Translations under genes and position numbers: made by a program
Source: Sedimentisphaerales bacterium
GTDB taxonomy: Bacteria; Planctomycetota; Phycisphaerae; Sedimentisphaerales; Anaerobacaceae
DNA: 58,999 nt
Direction: 5' to 3'
Assembly (NCBI GenBank): GCA_016936075.1
Contig: JAFGPS010000154.1
Span: 1 to 58,999, forward strand
Notes under the pieces: generated by a model
Databases searched by the model: none
Seen by the model: the letters and a program-made list of their open reading frames with translations, nothing else
Told to the model about the DNA's origin: nothing
In this document: positions 25,796 through 35,471 of the stretch, piece by piece
How the letters are laid out: each line of letters opens with the position of its first letter
Position numbering within the stretch: the stretch's first letter is position 1

Positions 25796-27508
25796 TTAAA
25801 TCATACTTTTATACAAATCTTCACCACCATTGAGCAAATACACTAAAGGTTTAGGTCGATCAACTGATTCTACAAAAGCAGGTCTTGATGCCCATGGAGT
25901 AATGCTAAATACGCCTGTCAAATCCATCCAATGCTGTAACCTGGCAATAGGCAGGTCCCATGTCATATGGAAATGATTAGCCGGTGCGTACTGTTTGTAT
26001 TCGGCCATTGTTGCGTATTTAGGTACAACAAAGGTATGAGGCCAATTCCAGTTAGTCAGATTGCACATAGCTTTCTCAAGTTTTTTAGGAACCGAGGTAG
26101 TTGTCGCTTCGTCCCAAATCAGACTGAATTTATTAGTAAGACTGCTATAAGCCATTCTTCCAGCAATACCTTTAATACCTGCAGGTGTCACAAATGTGAC
26201 ACTATTACCGCCTCCAGGAAAATAACCTTCGTCGGCTAAAGGCATTATAATATTTTTCATAACCATGTCAATATTTGCTTGAGGTTTGGCGGCCCAGTCA
26301 AGAGCGGCACTTCCTGAATTGTTACCATCAACAAGCCCTTTTAAAACATAATCAGCTCTGGAAGGAAGTTTTAATTTGTTTTTCTTGGCAAGAGCTTTGA
26401 TTTCCCATGGTTCCCATACTTTTCTGAAATCCATAAACAGAGGTGGATTACCGCCACTTAGATATGTAAAAGGAAGCATTGTTAATAATCCCTGAACATC
26501 CGCTTCTGTCGCATATGGCAGAGGAGCCTTGGGACCATTATGGTCAAAAGAACTATTAAAAAGGGATTCCATAATATCTGCAACCGGCAATGGTAATCCT
26601 CTTTTGTCACTACCCCATTCTAACTGACTCATAAAACCACCGCCGACAGCATTTAATTCTTTCATTAAGTCCCGATTTATTAGATACATAGCAAGGCTCT
26701 GGTCCAATCGCCGGCTATCAGCATCATTTTTTAATTCGAGACGTTTTCCTATATGCCTATTAATCCATCCACGTAACTCTTTTAATTCTTTTTTATCAAA
26801 TGCTCCTTTTTGCAGCATATCAACCAACAGTTTCATATCAAGGCGTGTTATTTCTATACCGAATATATTTCTTGTCGCAAGAATGTGCATCATTGCGGTT
26901 TCCATACCCATTGAGTCATGGCCAAAAATCATTACACGCCTTCCTCGCAGAGCGGTTGCTGTAATCGCGGCATAGCACCAGTCAACTAAAGCCTTTAAAG
27001 TAGATGGACTGATTTTTGGTTTAATCCCTGTATCTTCCCAATTGCCCACGTTAAGAGTAACGAGCCTGCCGTATTGACTGATTGCACCGTTAGTCGCATG
27101 GGCATAAACAACACCGGGTTTCGGGCCGCTGTTGCCGCACGTGATATTAAGCGGAGTTTCTTTCGAAAATTGCTGAATTAAAGAAATAGTAGTCAATTGT
27201 GGAAATGCCCATGTATCAGGAACACAGACCAGTATATTAACACCTGCCTGTCTAAACTGCTGGGCTACAATGTCCGCCTGTTTTTCACTATCTATAAGTA
27301 CAGGAGAATATACCACTGGAACAAAAGTTTTATCAGGAAGCTTGAGTTGGCAGCTGAGAGCATCGGCTATAATCCCTATAATATTTCGCCCGCGTTCTCT
27401 GCTTTTCTCATCAATCCGCGGATCACATGGTGCAAAAACTCCAATTACCGGTGTTCTGGGAGTCGGATTTGTTATATCGGGTAAACATATTGCTTTCATA
27501 TTAGCCAT
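25796..27508 (-). CDS. L-fucose isomerase-like protein
   Basis: This 570-residue protein of the L-fucose/L-arabinose isomerase fold would interconvert L-fucose (or a related aldose such as D-arabinose) and its ketose. The stretch PYATEADVQGLLTM (about residue 333) matches the FucI block holding a metal-binding aspartate. NHFHMTWD (about 511) matches the C-terminal histidine motif. Length is close to FucI (about 590). The N-terminal pattern IGVFAPCDPRID...GRNIIGIIADAL also fits. AGGAAAG precedes the ATG. It sits in the ABC sugar operon, which supports a catabolic role. No fuculokinase or aldolase is in the window. Divergence from classical FucI leaves substrate specificity open. Confidence 0.75.
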   Translation of the reverse strand: MANMKAICLPDITNPTPRTPVIGVFAPCDPRIDEKSRERGRNIIGIIADALSCQLKLPDKTFVPVVYSPVLIDSEKQADIVAQQFRQAGVNILVCVPDTWAFPQLTTISLIQQFSKETPLNITCGNSGPKPGVVYAHATNGAISQYGRLVTLNVGNWEDTGIKPKISPSTLKALVDWCYAAITATALRGRRVMIFGHDSMGMETAMMHILATRNIFGIEITRLDMKLLVDMLQKGAFDKKELKELRGWINRHIGKRLELKNDADSRRLDQSLAMYLINRDLMKELNAVGGGFMSQLEWGSDKRGLPLPVADIMESLFNSSFDHNGPKAPLPYATEADVQGLLTMLPFTYLSGGNPPLFMDFRKVWEPWEIKALAKKNKLKLPSRADYVLKGLVDGNNSGSAALDWAAKPQANIDMVMKNIIMPLADEGYFPGGGNSVTFVTPAGIKGIAGRMAYSSLTNKFSLIWDEATTTSVPKKLEKAMCNLTNWNWPHTFVVPKYATMAEYKQYAPANHFHMTWDLPIARLQHWMDLTGVFSITPWASRPAFVESVDRPKPLVYLLNGGEDLYKSMI

Positions 27509-27532
27509 ACTACTTTCCTTACTAATATTTCA

Positions 27533-29218
27533 CTATTTTTTAATCTTATCTTCCAGAAGTTTGTGTTCTGCCTGTATTGCCCACAATCCCATATTTAGAT
27601 GCTCGGCAACTTGCGGCATTGTTTTACTTAACTGCTCCAGCGTAGTAAGACCAATATCTTTTAAGCCGGGATAAACAATAATCTTACCAGCGATAGTGCG
27701 ATTTTCAATAGCTCTTATACCATCAATCGCACCGTCAAGACCAGATATAGCCGCAACACTTACATTAGTATCGAGATTACTATTTTCGACTTTGTTCAAT
27801 ATAACCTTCATATCTTCAATTGTCGAGCCGCTCGTTCCAATATAATATAAATGCTTCTTAATATATTCATTCAAGTTAATATCCGCGTAAACCGTAGCAG
27901 GTATTCCAGCAAAAATATTTATTATTCCGTTTCGAGAAGCTGACTGAGTCGCAGAAACAACCAAATCCGGTATAGGAGCCATAAGCACTGTATAATCAAA
28001 TGAATCTTCAACCTTGGTTTTAGCGGAATTGTACGGCTTATACTCAACTCTATTTCTTTTAGCCAAAGGTTCGGCAATATTTGTTAAAGCTTTCAATCGT
28101 TTATCATCAATGTCACTTGCATAAATTGCAATACCATTTATTTTCTGACAGATATTGCGCACAACATGCATCAATCCCATTGGCCCTGCGGCACCAACAA
28201 TATTTATTTTATCACCGTGACGAATTTCCCCGGTTTGAGGGATAAATTCCATCGACTCTCCGGGATTATCGCCGGTTGTACCTATGATTCTAATTCCTCC
28301 ATAATGAACTCGACCAACTGGAGAATTTACATTCCCTGTAAATTCCCCGCCGCACAGAACTATATTTAAAAGTCCGTGTGATGCAACCTTGTGAAACAAT
28401 TTTTCTACTGTTTGAGCATCAGAACCAAAATACAAAATATCGTCACAACTATCGTTTTCCACTTCTGATATAGAAACCGTAATATTAATTTTACAATCCA
28501 AATTCGCAGGGAATGAAAATTTTGAAATCCATGTAATTTGTGCAGGTTTGCCGTACTTTCTGAAAAAATCATACAAAACACATCGTTCAACTTTTTTGTC
28601 AGCGACAATTAACATAAGACCCTCGGTTTTAATTCCCTGCCGCTCTTTACATGAATACGCATCTTCAACACACGCCCAGGGTTCTATCAAAGCGGCAGCA
28701 CTCGAAGAGAGATTTTCAGAGACAGGAATAAGCATTGAGTCGCCTTCGGGAGAAGTGATAATTCGCTGATCCATAAGGACATATTCCTGCAAAGCGCCTT
28801 CGAAATTATATCCGAACGCTGCAACAGAATTTGCGGTAGCAAGCCAGCGATAATCAGTCTGAACAATATAACGCCCGCCAACTTCAATATTATTAACTTC
28901 AGAACCGACCTTTACAACTCTGACAACAGTCTCATGCCCGGGCACAGTTGCAGCGTCACCGGGGACATAACTTGGGATATCTTTAAGAACATCCTGCTGT
29001 ACACCTGAAACTATTTCGCTTTTACGGGCATGTCCGGAAAATTGTTTCAATAATTTCAAATCAGAAAAACACAAACCAACGGCTTCAATCCTGCACAAAA
29101 TCTGGTATTTATCAGGACAAAAAACTTTTTTTGATTTATTCAGAACAAGCTTATCAGGACCAACAAGCTCAATTGCCTGCTGAGTTTTCGGTACTGTATT
29201 AGCACAACTTTTTTCCAT
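27533..29218 (-). CDS. Zinc-type medium-chain dehydrogenase (sugar or polyol dehydrogenase-like), long form
   Basis: The N-terminal GroES-like part has the catalytic-zinc cysteine in LCFSD (Cys50) and the GHE motif (94-96). A nucleotide-binding domain contains INIVGAAGPMGLM followed by ASDIDDKRL. At 561 residues it is about 200 longer than ordinary sorbitol or threonine dehydrogenases. The extra sequence lies between the LIEPWACVEDAY block and the nucleotide-binding motif. The structural-zinc cysteine cluster is not evident. It is 24 bp upstream of the FucI-like gene, so it probably oxidises or reduces a sugar or polyol of the same pathway. The substrate is not readable. Confidence 0.72.
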   Translation of the reverse strand: MEKSCANTVPKTQQAIELVGPDKLVLNKSKKVFCPDKYQILCRIEAVGLCFSDLKLLKQFSGHARKSEIVSGVQQDVLKDIPSYVPGDAATVPGHETVVRVVKVGSEVNNIEVGGRYIVQTDYRWLATANSVAAFGYNFEGALQEYVLMDQRIITSPEGDSMLIPVSENLSSSAAALIEPWACVEDAYSCKERQGIKTEGLMLIVADKKVERCVLYDFFRKYGKPAQITWISKFSFPANLDCKINITVSISEVENDSCDDILYFGSDAQTVEKLFHKVASHGLLNIVLCGGEFTGNVNSPVGRVHYGGIRIIGTTGDNPGESMEFIPQTGEIRHGDKINIVGAAGPMGLMHVVRNICQKINGIAIYASDIDDKRLKALTNIAEPLAKRNRVEYKPYNSAKTKVEDSFDYTVLMAPIPDLVVSATQSASRNGIINIFAGIPATVYADINLNEYIKKHLYYIGTSGSTIEDMKVILNKVENSNLDTNVSVAAISGLDGAIDGIRAIENRTIAGKIIVYPGLKDIGLTTLEQLSKTMPQVAEHLNMGLWAIQAEHKLLEDKIKK

Positions 29219-29269
29219 AATCTATTATTCAAATTGGTCAATAAGCGAAAGATAATATCATCTTTCTCG

Positions 29270-30655
29270 TTATACCGACGGAGGTGTATGCAGACTTATT
29301 TTGAAAGCATCTTCCCATGCCTCTTTCAAAACTTCAGAAACAGTTGGATGCGGGAAAGTAATATCTGTAATTTTTTCATTACTGCCTATCAAAGCTCTCG
29401 CAGCCGAAATTAGTTCTGTTACGGCTGAACCTACCATAGTAATACCAATTATTTTTTCGTTTGCTTTATTTCGGACAACTCTAATTTCTCCGACCGTTTC
29501 ATTATGCCCGACACTTCTGCCGTTAGCTTTAAAGAATGACCTGCCAACTGAAACATCAATACCTTCTTTCTGGCATGTCTCTTCGCTTTTTCCAACAGAC
29601 GCGATTTCGGGGAATGTATAAACTGCTCTCGGAATCAAGGAATAATCGCACATTTCCGCATCATGACCTGTTGCGTTATCAGCAGCAATCTCAGCTTCGG
29701 CAAATCCGCCGTGAGCAAGATATGTTGTCCCGACTACATCTCCAATGGCATAAACTCCTTTAACATTGGTTTCCATTTTGTTGTTTATCGCTACGGCAGA
29801 ACCATTCATAGCCAATCCAAGATTGTCTATGGTCTCTTTATCGCATATTGCTTTTCGTCCTACACCGACAAGCACTTTTTCAGCCTGAATTGTTTGGCCG
29901 TCCTCAAGAGTAACTTTAACCAATCCATCTGTTGGCTCAGTAGATATTACTTTCTGACTGGTTAAAGATTCAATTCCAAGTTTCCTGAACTCGCGTGACA
30001 GAATACGGCCAACCCATTCATCTTCCATCGGTATCAATCTTGAAAGAGCTTCGATAATAGTCACTTTCGTACCCATTGTCGAATAAACACAGGCTAATTC
30101 GCAACCTATTACACCGCCGCCGATAATTACCATAGATTGCGGTATCTGTTTTAATTCGAGAGCTTCCTTACTGGTGATTATATTAGTACCATTACATGGT
30201 ATAGCGGGAATCTCAACCGACTTCGAACCGGTCGCCAATATTATCTTGTCCGCTTCGACTTCCAGTTGTGTTGAATCATTTTCTACTACTAATTTATTCG
30301 GTCCTGTAACAATACCACGACCCTGGATCATCTTTATTTTATTAGCTCGTATAAGTCCCGTAAGACCTTTACGAAAGCCGCTAACTATAGCATCTTTTCT
30401 TTTCTGGATATTTGACCAGTTGGCAGAGTATGTCGGTATATCAATACCCATCATCGCGGCGTTTTTTGCCATAAGCAATGTATGTGCGCTTGCAAGCAGT
30501 GCCTTGGAAGGAACACAACCATTATTCAGGCACGTTCCTCCAACTAAATCTTTTTCGACTATTGCTACTGATGCCCCTTTTTGTGCACATCTTATCGCCG
30601 CGGCATAACCACCGGGACCGCTTCCAACAACAACTACATTAAAACTTTCAGTCAT
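29270..30655 (-). CDS. lpdA: Dihydrolipoyl dehydrogenase (E3)
   Basis: This 461-residue FAD flavoprotein reoxidises dihydrolipoamide with NAD+ for 2-oxoacid dehydrogenases or the glycine cleavage system. It has the FAD-binding GSGPGG (11-16), the redox disulfide GGTCLNNGCVPSK (Cys42 and Cys47), the NAD-binding IGGGVIGCE, the AIGDV block and the C-terminal His-Glu pair in HPTVSEVLKEA. It lies 51 bp upstream of the dehydrogenase gene. No E1 or E2 genes are nearby, so its complex is unknown. Distant members of the disulfide oxidoreductase family are an alternative, but the motifs fit E3 well. Confidence 0.9.
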   Translation of the reverse strand: MTESFNVVVVGSGPGGYAAAIRCAQKGASVAIVEKDLVGGTCLNNGCVPSKALLASAHTLLMAKNAAMMGIDIPTYSANWSNIQKRKDAIVSGFRKGLTGLIRANKIKMIQGRGIVTGPNKLVVENDSTQLEVEADKIILATGSKSVEIPAIPCNGTNIITSKEALELKQIPQSMVIIGGGVIGCELACVYSTMGTKVTIIEALSRLIPMEDEWVGRILSREFRKLGIESLTSQKVISTEPTDGLVKVTLEDGQTIQAEKVLVGVGRKAICDKETIDNLGLAMNGSAVAINNKMETNVKGVYAIGDVVGTTYLAHGGFAEAEIAADNATGHDAEMCDYSLIPRAVYTFPEIASVGKSEETCQKEGIDVSVGRSFFKANGRSVGHNETVGEIRVVRNKANEKIIGITMVGSAVTELISAARALIGSNEKITDITFPHPTVSEVLKEAWEDAFKISLHTPPSV

Positions 30656-30756
30656 CGTAAATTTCCAGAATAAATAAATTAAAATTTAATTAACACACTA
30701 TTATATTGATCCGGCCCTTTTGGTGTTCAACGCATGCCAAATATATAAGACATATA

Positions 30757-31542
30757 TCATAACTTCGAATCAGGAAATTTCATATCCAACGATTCGAGCG
30801 TATTAACCATAATTGTAGAAATAGCCAGATTACGAAACCATTTTCTGTCAGATGGTATTATATACCATGGCGCATATGATGTGCTGCATTGTTTAATTGC
30901 TGCCTCATAAGCATCCGTATAGTCTTTCCATCGTTTTCTTTCTTCGAAATCCTGTGGATTTGCTTTCCATTTTTTATTTGGATCTTCCAATCTCTTGTTA
31001 AAACGTTCCAATTGTTCTTTTTCACTGATATGAAGGAAAAACTTCAGAATGATTGTACCATCATCAGAAAGCATTTTCTCGAAAGAGTTGATATGCTCAT
31101 ATCTCTTCGACCATATCTTTTTCGGAACCAGGTTATGAACCTTAACAATAAGAACATCTTCATAATGAGAACGATTGAAAATACCAATCTCGCCTGCTTT
31201 CGGAGTATGCTGATGAATTCGCCATAAAAAATCATGACCCAATTCTTCTTCTGTAGGTGTTTTAAATGACGTAACCTTAACACCCTGTGGATTCAATGGC
31301 CCAAAAACATGTCTTATTGTACCGTCCTTGCCCCCTGCATCCATTGCCTGTAAAACCACAAGTATTGAACGTTTGTTCTCGGCGTATAACAAATATTGCA
31401 GTTTCTTTAATTTATCTATATTTTCAGTAAGAAGATTTAAAGCATCCTCTTTATTGAAACCTGCATTATCACTTGGATCATAGTCTTTAAGACGTAACTT
31501 GGTTTTATTTTTTACAACTAATTTGTTTTTTAGATTACTCAT
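30757..31542 (-). CDS. ppk2: Polyphosphate kinase 2
   Basis: PPK2 enzymes transfer phosphate between polyphosphate and nucleotides, usually polyP plus (d)NDP or NMP to NTP or NDP. I place the start at ATG 31542, with an AAGGTGGG ribosome site four bases upstream, giving 261 residues; the longer frame to 31656 overlaps the small gene before it. Visible motifs are the Walker A-like MDAGGKDGTIRHV (about 67-79), the lid RYEHIN region and FNRSHYEDVL (Walker B region). The single-domain length fits class I-like PPK2. It is the last gene of the polyphosphate operon. Confidence 0.93.
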   Translation of the reverse strand: MSNLKNKLVVKNKTKLRLKDYDPSDNAGFNKEDALNLLTENIDKLKKLQYLLYAENKRSILVVLQAMDAGGKDGTIRHVFGPLNPQGVKVTSFKTPTEEELGHDFLWRIHQHTPKAGEIGIFNRSHYEDVLIVKVHNLVPKKIWSKRYEHINSFEKMLSDDGTIILKFFLHISEKEQLERFNKRLEDPNKKWKANPQDFEERKRWKDYTDAYEAAIKQCSTSYAPWYIIPSDRKWFRNLAISTIMVNTLESLDMKFPDSKL

Positions 31543-31576
31543 AAAGCCCACCTTATAATTTTTATACAATATTTTG

Positions 31577-31732
31577 CTATAGTTTTTTGGATTTGCATAA
31601 AGATGAAGATTTTGCAGCAGCTCTGCCGCATTTTTTGCACCAGTATTTAGGCTCACTGATTAGTTTTTTATAGGCTTTTGGATCCTCTTCATGAACATTT
31701 TTTTTAACTAAACTGCACAATTTATCACTCAT
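31577..31732 (-). CDS. Small CxxC (zinc-ribbon-like) protein between ppk1 and ppk2
   Basis: A 51-residue frame with an excellent ribosome site (GGAAGG seven bases before the ATG at 31732). The protein is highly charged. It has cysteines at 6, 32, 35 and 46; WCKKCGR followed by SSSLCKSKKL looks like a small metal-binding knuckle. It lies 24 bp after ppk1 and 34 bp before ppk2, clearly within the operon. I do not recognise a named family. Its position suggests a role tied to polyphosphate metabolism, and the Lys/Cys-rich tail could bind polyphosphate or nucleic acid. That is inference only. Confidence 0.72.
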   Translation of the reverse strand: MSDKLCSLVKKNVHEEDPKAYKKLISEPKYWCKKCGRAAAKSSSLCKSKKL

Positions 31733-31756
31733 ACTGCACCTTCCGTTATATGGAGT

Positions 31757-33871
31757 TTATTGTTGTGGTTTTGTTATAGGTATAAATTTCATTTTTGTTT
31801 GCTTGTTTAATTCCGCAGCTTTGACTGCTTCCTTATAAAATACTTCCTGTGCCCTGACTTTTTTATTTTTGTCTGTTTTGCGTTTATACGAACCATCTGA
31901 TATCATTTTCCAGGACTTTGTATTATCTGAAAAAAATGTTTTCAAGTAACTTTTTAGCCTTCTGAGAAGCTTTGTCTGAGTCACCGGGAAAAGCAGTTCC
32001 AGACGTTTATCGAGATTTCTCCCCATCCAGTCCGCACTGCTCATATAGATTTCTTCATGTCCACCATTCGAGAAACTAAATATTCTCGCGTGTTCGAGAA
32101 AACGGTCAACGATAGAAACAACTTCTATATTTTCAGATACATTTTTCAGACCTGGTCTCAAACAACAGATACCTCGTACATTGAGAAGAATTTTCACACC
32201 TGCTGAACTTGCACGATAAAGAGCCTGACAGATTTTCTTATCTTCGAGAGAATTCAACTTGGCCATTATCAATCCGGGTTTATCAGGAGTTGAAACACGT
32301 ATTTCTCTTTCGATAAGCTCTTCGATTTTTTTCCTGAGATTTGTCGGAGCAATAGTAAGCTTTGACCATCCTACCATTTCAGAAGAACCTGTTAAGAGAT
32401 TGAAAAAGGCAGCAATATCAGATGTCAGGTCAACATCGGAAGTTAACAATCCTATATCAGAGTACAGCCTTGCTGTTTTTTCGTTATAATTTCCGGTCGC
32501 AAGATGAGCATAACGCCGTATCCTGTCACTATCTCGTCGTATTATTAACATAGCCTTCGCATGTGTCTTTAATCCGGAGACTCCATAAATGACGTGACAT
32601 CCGGCATCTTCGAGTTGCCTTGCCCAGTTAATGTTCCGGGCTTCATCAAAACGTGCTTTTAGTTCTACCAGAACAGTGACTTCTTTGCCGTTTTCCGAAG
32701 CTGTTTTCAATGCCTGAATAATTGGTGAATCGGAACTTGTACGATACAGAGTTTGCTTTATAGCAAGTACATTCGGATCGACAGCAGCTTCTTCTAAAAG
32801 ATTTACAACAGGCTCGAAACTTTCATAAGGATGAAAAAGCATTACATCCTGATTCGCAAGTTTCTGCCAGATATCCTGTGAATCAAAAAGGTCAAGAGGT
32901 GTTTGAGGCGGCCAATCAGGAATTTTGAGTTTTTCAAAACCCGGAATATTGGCAATCTGCATCAAGGAAGAACCATCTAAAATACCATTAATTTCATATA
33001 TGGAATCAGATTCAATATTTAACCATTCTACAAGCCAGTTCTTAATAAAAGGATCAGGATTTGTCGAAATTGCCAGGCGAACTGCACCGCGGCGCTTTCT
33101 TTCAAGTACGGCTTCTTCTATCATATTAAGAAGGTCCGATGCTTCGTCTTCCTGAACCTGTACATCCGCGTCCCTGGTAATTCGAAGAAATACTGAACCG
33201 ATTATCTTGTCATTTTCGAACAATACATTTACATTGTCCGAAATAACATCTTCAATAGTCGCTATATTCAAAGATTGTTCTGATGATACTTTAATAAATC
33301 TATCGAGTATCCCCGGTACTGGAATCAGGATTATTTTCTTTATTGGTTCCCCTGAATTTTCTGACTCAATTGCAACCGCAACAATTATTTGCCTTCCATG
33401 TAAAAGCGGATACGGCTCTAAATCCTGCATGGAAAGAGGAGTCAAGACGGGCAGAATCGTATTTACGAAATAATTTTTCAAATAAGCTCTTTGTTTAATT
33501 GTCCATTCTTTTTTCTGGAGTACACAAATGCCCTGCTCTTTCAATTTATCGAGAATATCTTTTACGGCATACGTATGAATTTCCATCATTTTGTGGACAC
33601 GTTCGCTGATTTCTTTAAGTTGCTGAGTTGGCGTTAAACCGCTTTTGTCACGTTTACGAATATCTGCTGCCTTTTGTTGAATTAATCCTGCTACACGAAC
33701 CATGAAAAATTCATCAAGGTTAGAACTGACAATCGATAGGAATTTCAGACGCTCAAGCAACGGCAGGCTTTCGTCAAGTCCTTCATGTAAAACCCTGTTA
33801 TTAAATTCAAGCCAACTAAGCTCGCGATTAAAAAAAAGGTCCGGTGTATTAAATTTCTTTTTTGCCTTCAT
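31757..33871 (-). CDS. ppk1: Polyphosphate kinase 1
   Basis: Reversibly polymerises the gamma-phosphate of ATP into long-chain polyphosphate, usually at the inner membrane. At 704 residues it is full length, with the N-terminal FFNRELSWLEFNNRVL, the middle domain and two C-terminal phospholipase-D-like domains. The autophosphorylated histidine is in GLKTHAKAML (about 437) and the second catalytic histidine in DRFLEHARIF (about 593). It follows ppx by 5 bp, with GGAAG inside the ppx end. The operon runs on through the small CxxC gene to ppk2. Confidence 0.97.
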   Translation of the reverse strand: MKAKKKFNTPDLFFNRELSWLEFNNRVLHEGLDESLPLLERLKFLSIVSSNLDEFFMVRVAGLIQQKAADIRKRDKSGLTPTQQLKEISERVHKMMEIHTYAVKDILDKLKEQGICVLQKKEWTIKQRAYLKNYFVNTILPVLTPLSMQDLEPYPLLHGRQIIVAVAIESENSGEPIKKIILIPVPGILDRFIKVSSEQSLNIATIEDVISDNVNVLFENDKIIGSVFLRITRDADVQVQEDEASDLLNMIEEAVLERKRRGAVRLAISTNPDPFIKNWLVEWLNIESDSIYEINGILDGSSLMQIANIPGFEKLKIPDWPPQTPLDLFDSQDIWQKLANQDVMLFHPYESFEPVVNLLEEAAVDPNVLAIKQTLYRTSSDSPIIQALKTASENGKEVTVLVELKARFDEARNINWARQLEDAGCHVIYGVSGLKTHAKAMLIIRRDSDRIRRYAHLATGNYNEKTARLYSDIGLLTSDVDLTSDIAAFFNLLTGSSEMVGWSKLTIAPTNLRKKIEELIEREIRVSTPDKPGLIMAKLNSLEDKKICQALYRASSAGVKILLNVRGICCLRPGLKNVSENIEVVSIVDRFLEHARIFSFSNGGHEEIYMSSADWMGRNLDKRLELLFPVTQTKLLRRLKSYLKTFFSDNTKSWKMISDGSYKRKTDKNKKVRAQEVFYKEAVKAAELNKQTKMKFIPITKPQQ

Positions 33872-33876
33872 ATTTT

Positions 33877-35397
33877 TTATATTTCTTCCAGTTTGGTATT
33901 AAGTCCATATATATCTTCGAACATATCTGATTCTGCAGGTAATATTCTTTTTTTCATTACTAAATCCTTCATACCTGGAATAGAAAGGATTAAATTATTT
34001 TTCTCTACTGTGCATTTCATATTTACAGAATTCGTATTGTGACCGGCATCCAATGCTTCGGCAATTCTAAGCAAAGACGCCAGTTTGTTTACAATGATTC
34101 TTTGTTCCCGGGATAATGACATATATTCAAGATGAGAAGTCTTGGGTTGTGCGCGGCGATGATACCTTGCTATATTTGCAACCAATGCAACTTCAGTCTG
34201 ATTAAGGCCGAATATTTCAGAATTTTTAATTAGATAATACGAATGTTTATGATAGCCGCGAGGCGAAATAAAAGTCCCTACTTCATGAAGTAACGCGGCC
34301 GCTTCTAATAATACCCTGTGCCTGAACTTTAATCCATGCTCATTTTGAAGAGTATCGAAAAGCTTGACGGATACTTCTCTAACTCGATTGCTATGTTCGA
34401 TATCAACTTTATATTTTTCAGCGATGGCAGTAGCTGAATGAATTACACCATGCGCAAAAGTTTTATCTTCTTTGCCGGTTATTCGTCTTGCCAAATCCTG
34501 TAGTAATTCTTCCCGCATCGATGAAGATGAAACTGTCAATTCTTCGGCTTTTGTATAATTCAATAATTCCTGATATACCAAAAGCGCAACGTTTAAAGTT
34601 TCAGCATCAGTAAATTCTATATTGTATAAATCAGAAAGTTCTTCAGGAGTTCTGCTTTTAATCTTATCGACCAGTTTATAAAATTTTGCTTTTGATATTG
34701 TACTAAGCTCTGATCCTTTGACGGACTTTCCAGCTTCCTGAGCGGCGAATCTGGCGTCGGCGCCTAAGGCAAAAAATGCTTGAATTTTTTCAAGCGGCAT
34801 GAAACTTTCTATGGACGGAAGGAATCTTAACAACTCATTTCGTATTAGTTTTGAATCTGCTGATGTACCGCTTGAAAGTGCTTCACGAAGCCTTATCGAG
34901 CCGAAATACAGACTGTTCGAAACAACTATTTCTCCTTTTGCCAGTACGGTTAAAGTCGTATGTCCGCCGCCTACTTCGGTAATCAATGAGTTTTTACTTA
35001 TCTTTCCTGTTGAGTTGCCGAGACTACTCTGCACTGCCAATACTGTAAGTCTGCTTTCTTCGGACACATCAATAATTTCGATTTCCAGCCCGGTAGCAGT
35101 AAGAACCCTGTCAATAAGAATCTCTGCGTTACCTGCTTCCCGAACTGCACTTGTTGCAACGATTCGTATGTGTTCTACATTGTAAAGCTTTAACGTTTTC
35201 TGATATTCTCTTAAAATCGATACTACAGTACGAATTGCTTCTTTGCCAAGCTTACCTTTAGTAAAAGTATCCTGTCCGAGCCGAACCGCTTTGCGAAATC
35301 TTTCCAGAACTTGCGCCTTTCCATCCGGCAAAAGCTGACCCAATACCATTCGTATTGAATTCGATCCTATATCAATAACTGCAAGTGTTGTATTCAC
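33877..35397 (-). CDS. ppx: Exopolyphosphatase / guanosine pentaphosphatase (Ppx/GppA)
   Basis: Releases phosphate from polyphosphate ends and/or hydrolyses pppGpp. The 506-residue protein has the actin-like ATPase fold with IDIGSNSIRMVL at the N-terminus and a second phosphate loop TEVGGGHTTLTV, where the usual DIGGGS becomes EVGGGH. A C-terminal HD-type domain carries LLHEVG and ARYHRRAQPK. It starts at GTG 35397, eight bases after AGGAAG. The same HD domain recurs in the next gene upstream and in a third gene nearby. Confidence 0.93.
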   Translation of the reverse strand: MNTTLAVIDIGSNSIRMVLGQLLPDGKAQVLERFRKAVRLGQDTFTKGKLGKEAIRTVVSILREYQKTLKLYNVEHIRIVATSAVREAGNAEILIDRVLTATGLEIEIIDVSEESRLTVLAVQSSLGNSTGKISKNSLITEVGGGHTTLTVLAKGEIVVSNSLYFGSIRLREALSSGTSADSKLIRNELLRFLPSIESFMPLEKIQAFFALGADARFAAQEAGKSVKGSELSTISKAKFYKLVDKIKSRTPEELSDLYNIEFTDAETLNVALLVYQELLNYTKAEELTVSSSSMREELLQDLARRITGKEDKTFAHGVIHSATAIAEKYKVDIEHSNRVREVSVKLFDTLQNEHGLKFRHRVLLEAAALLHEVGTFISPRGYHKHSYYLIKNSEIFGLNQTEVALVANIARYHRRAQPKTSHLEYMSLSREQRIIVNKLASLLRIAEALDAGHNTNSVNMKCTVEKNNLILSIPGMKDLVMKKRILPAESDMFEDIYGLNTKLEEI

Positions 35398-35471
35398 AGA
35401 TTTATCTTCCTAATTAGTATCCAAAATTAAATTTCAGTTACAATCCGTACTTTTGAATTATTTTTTATATA

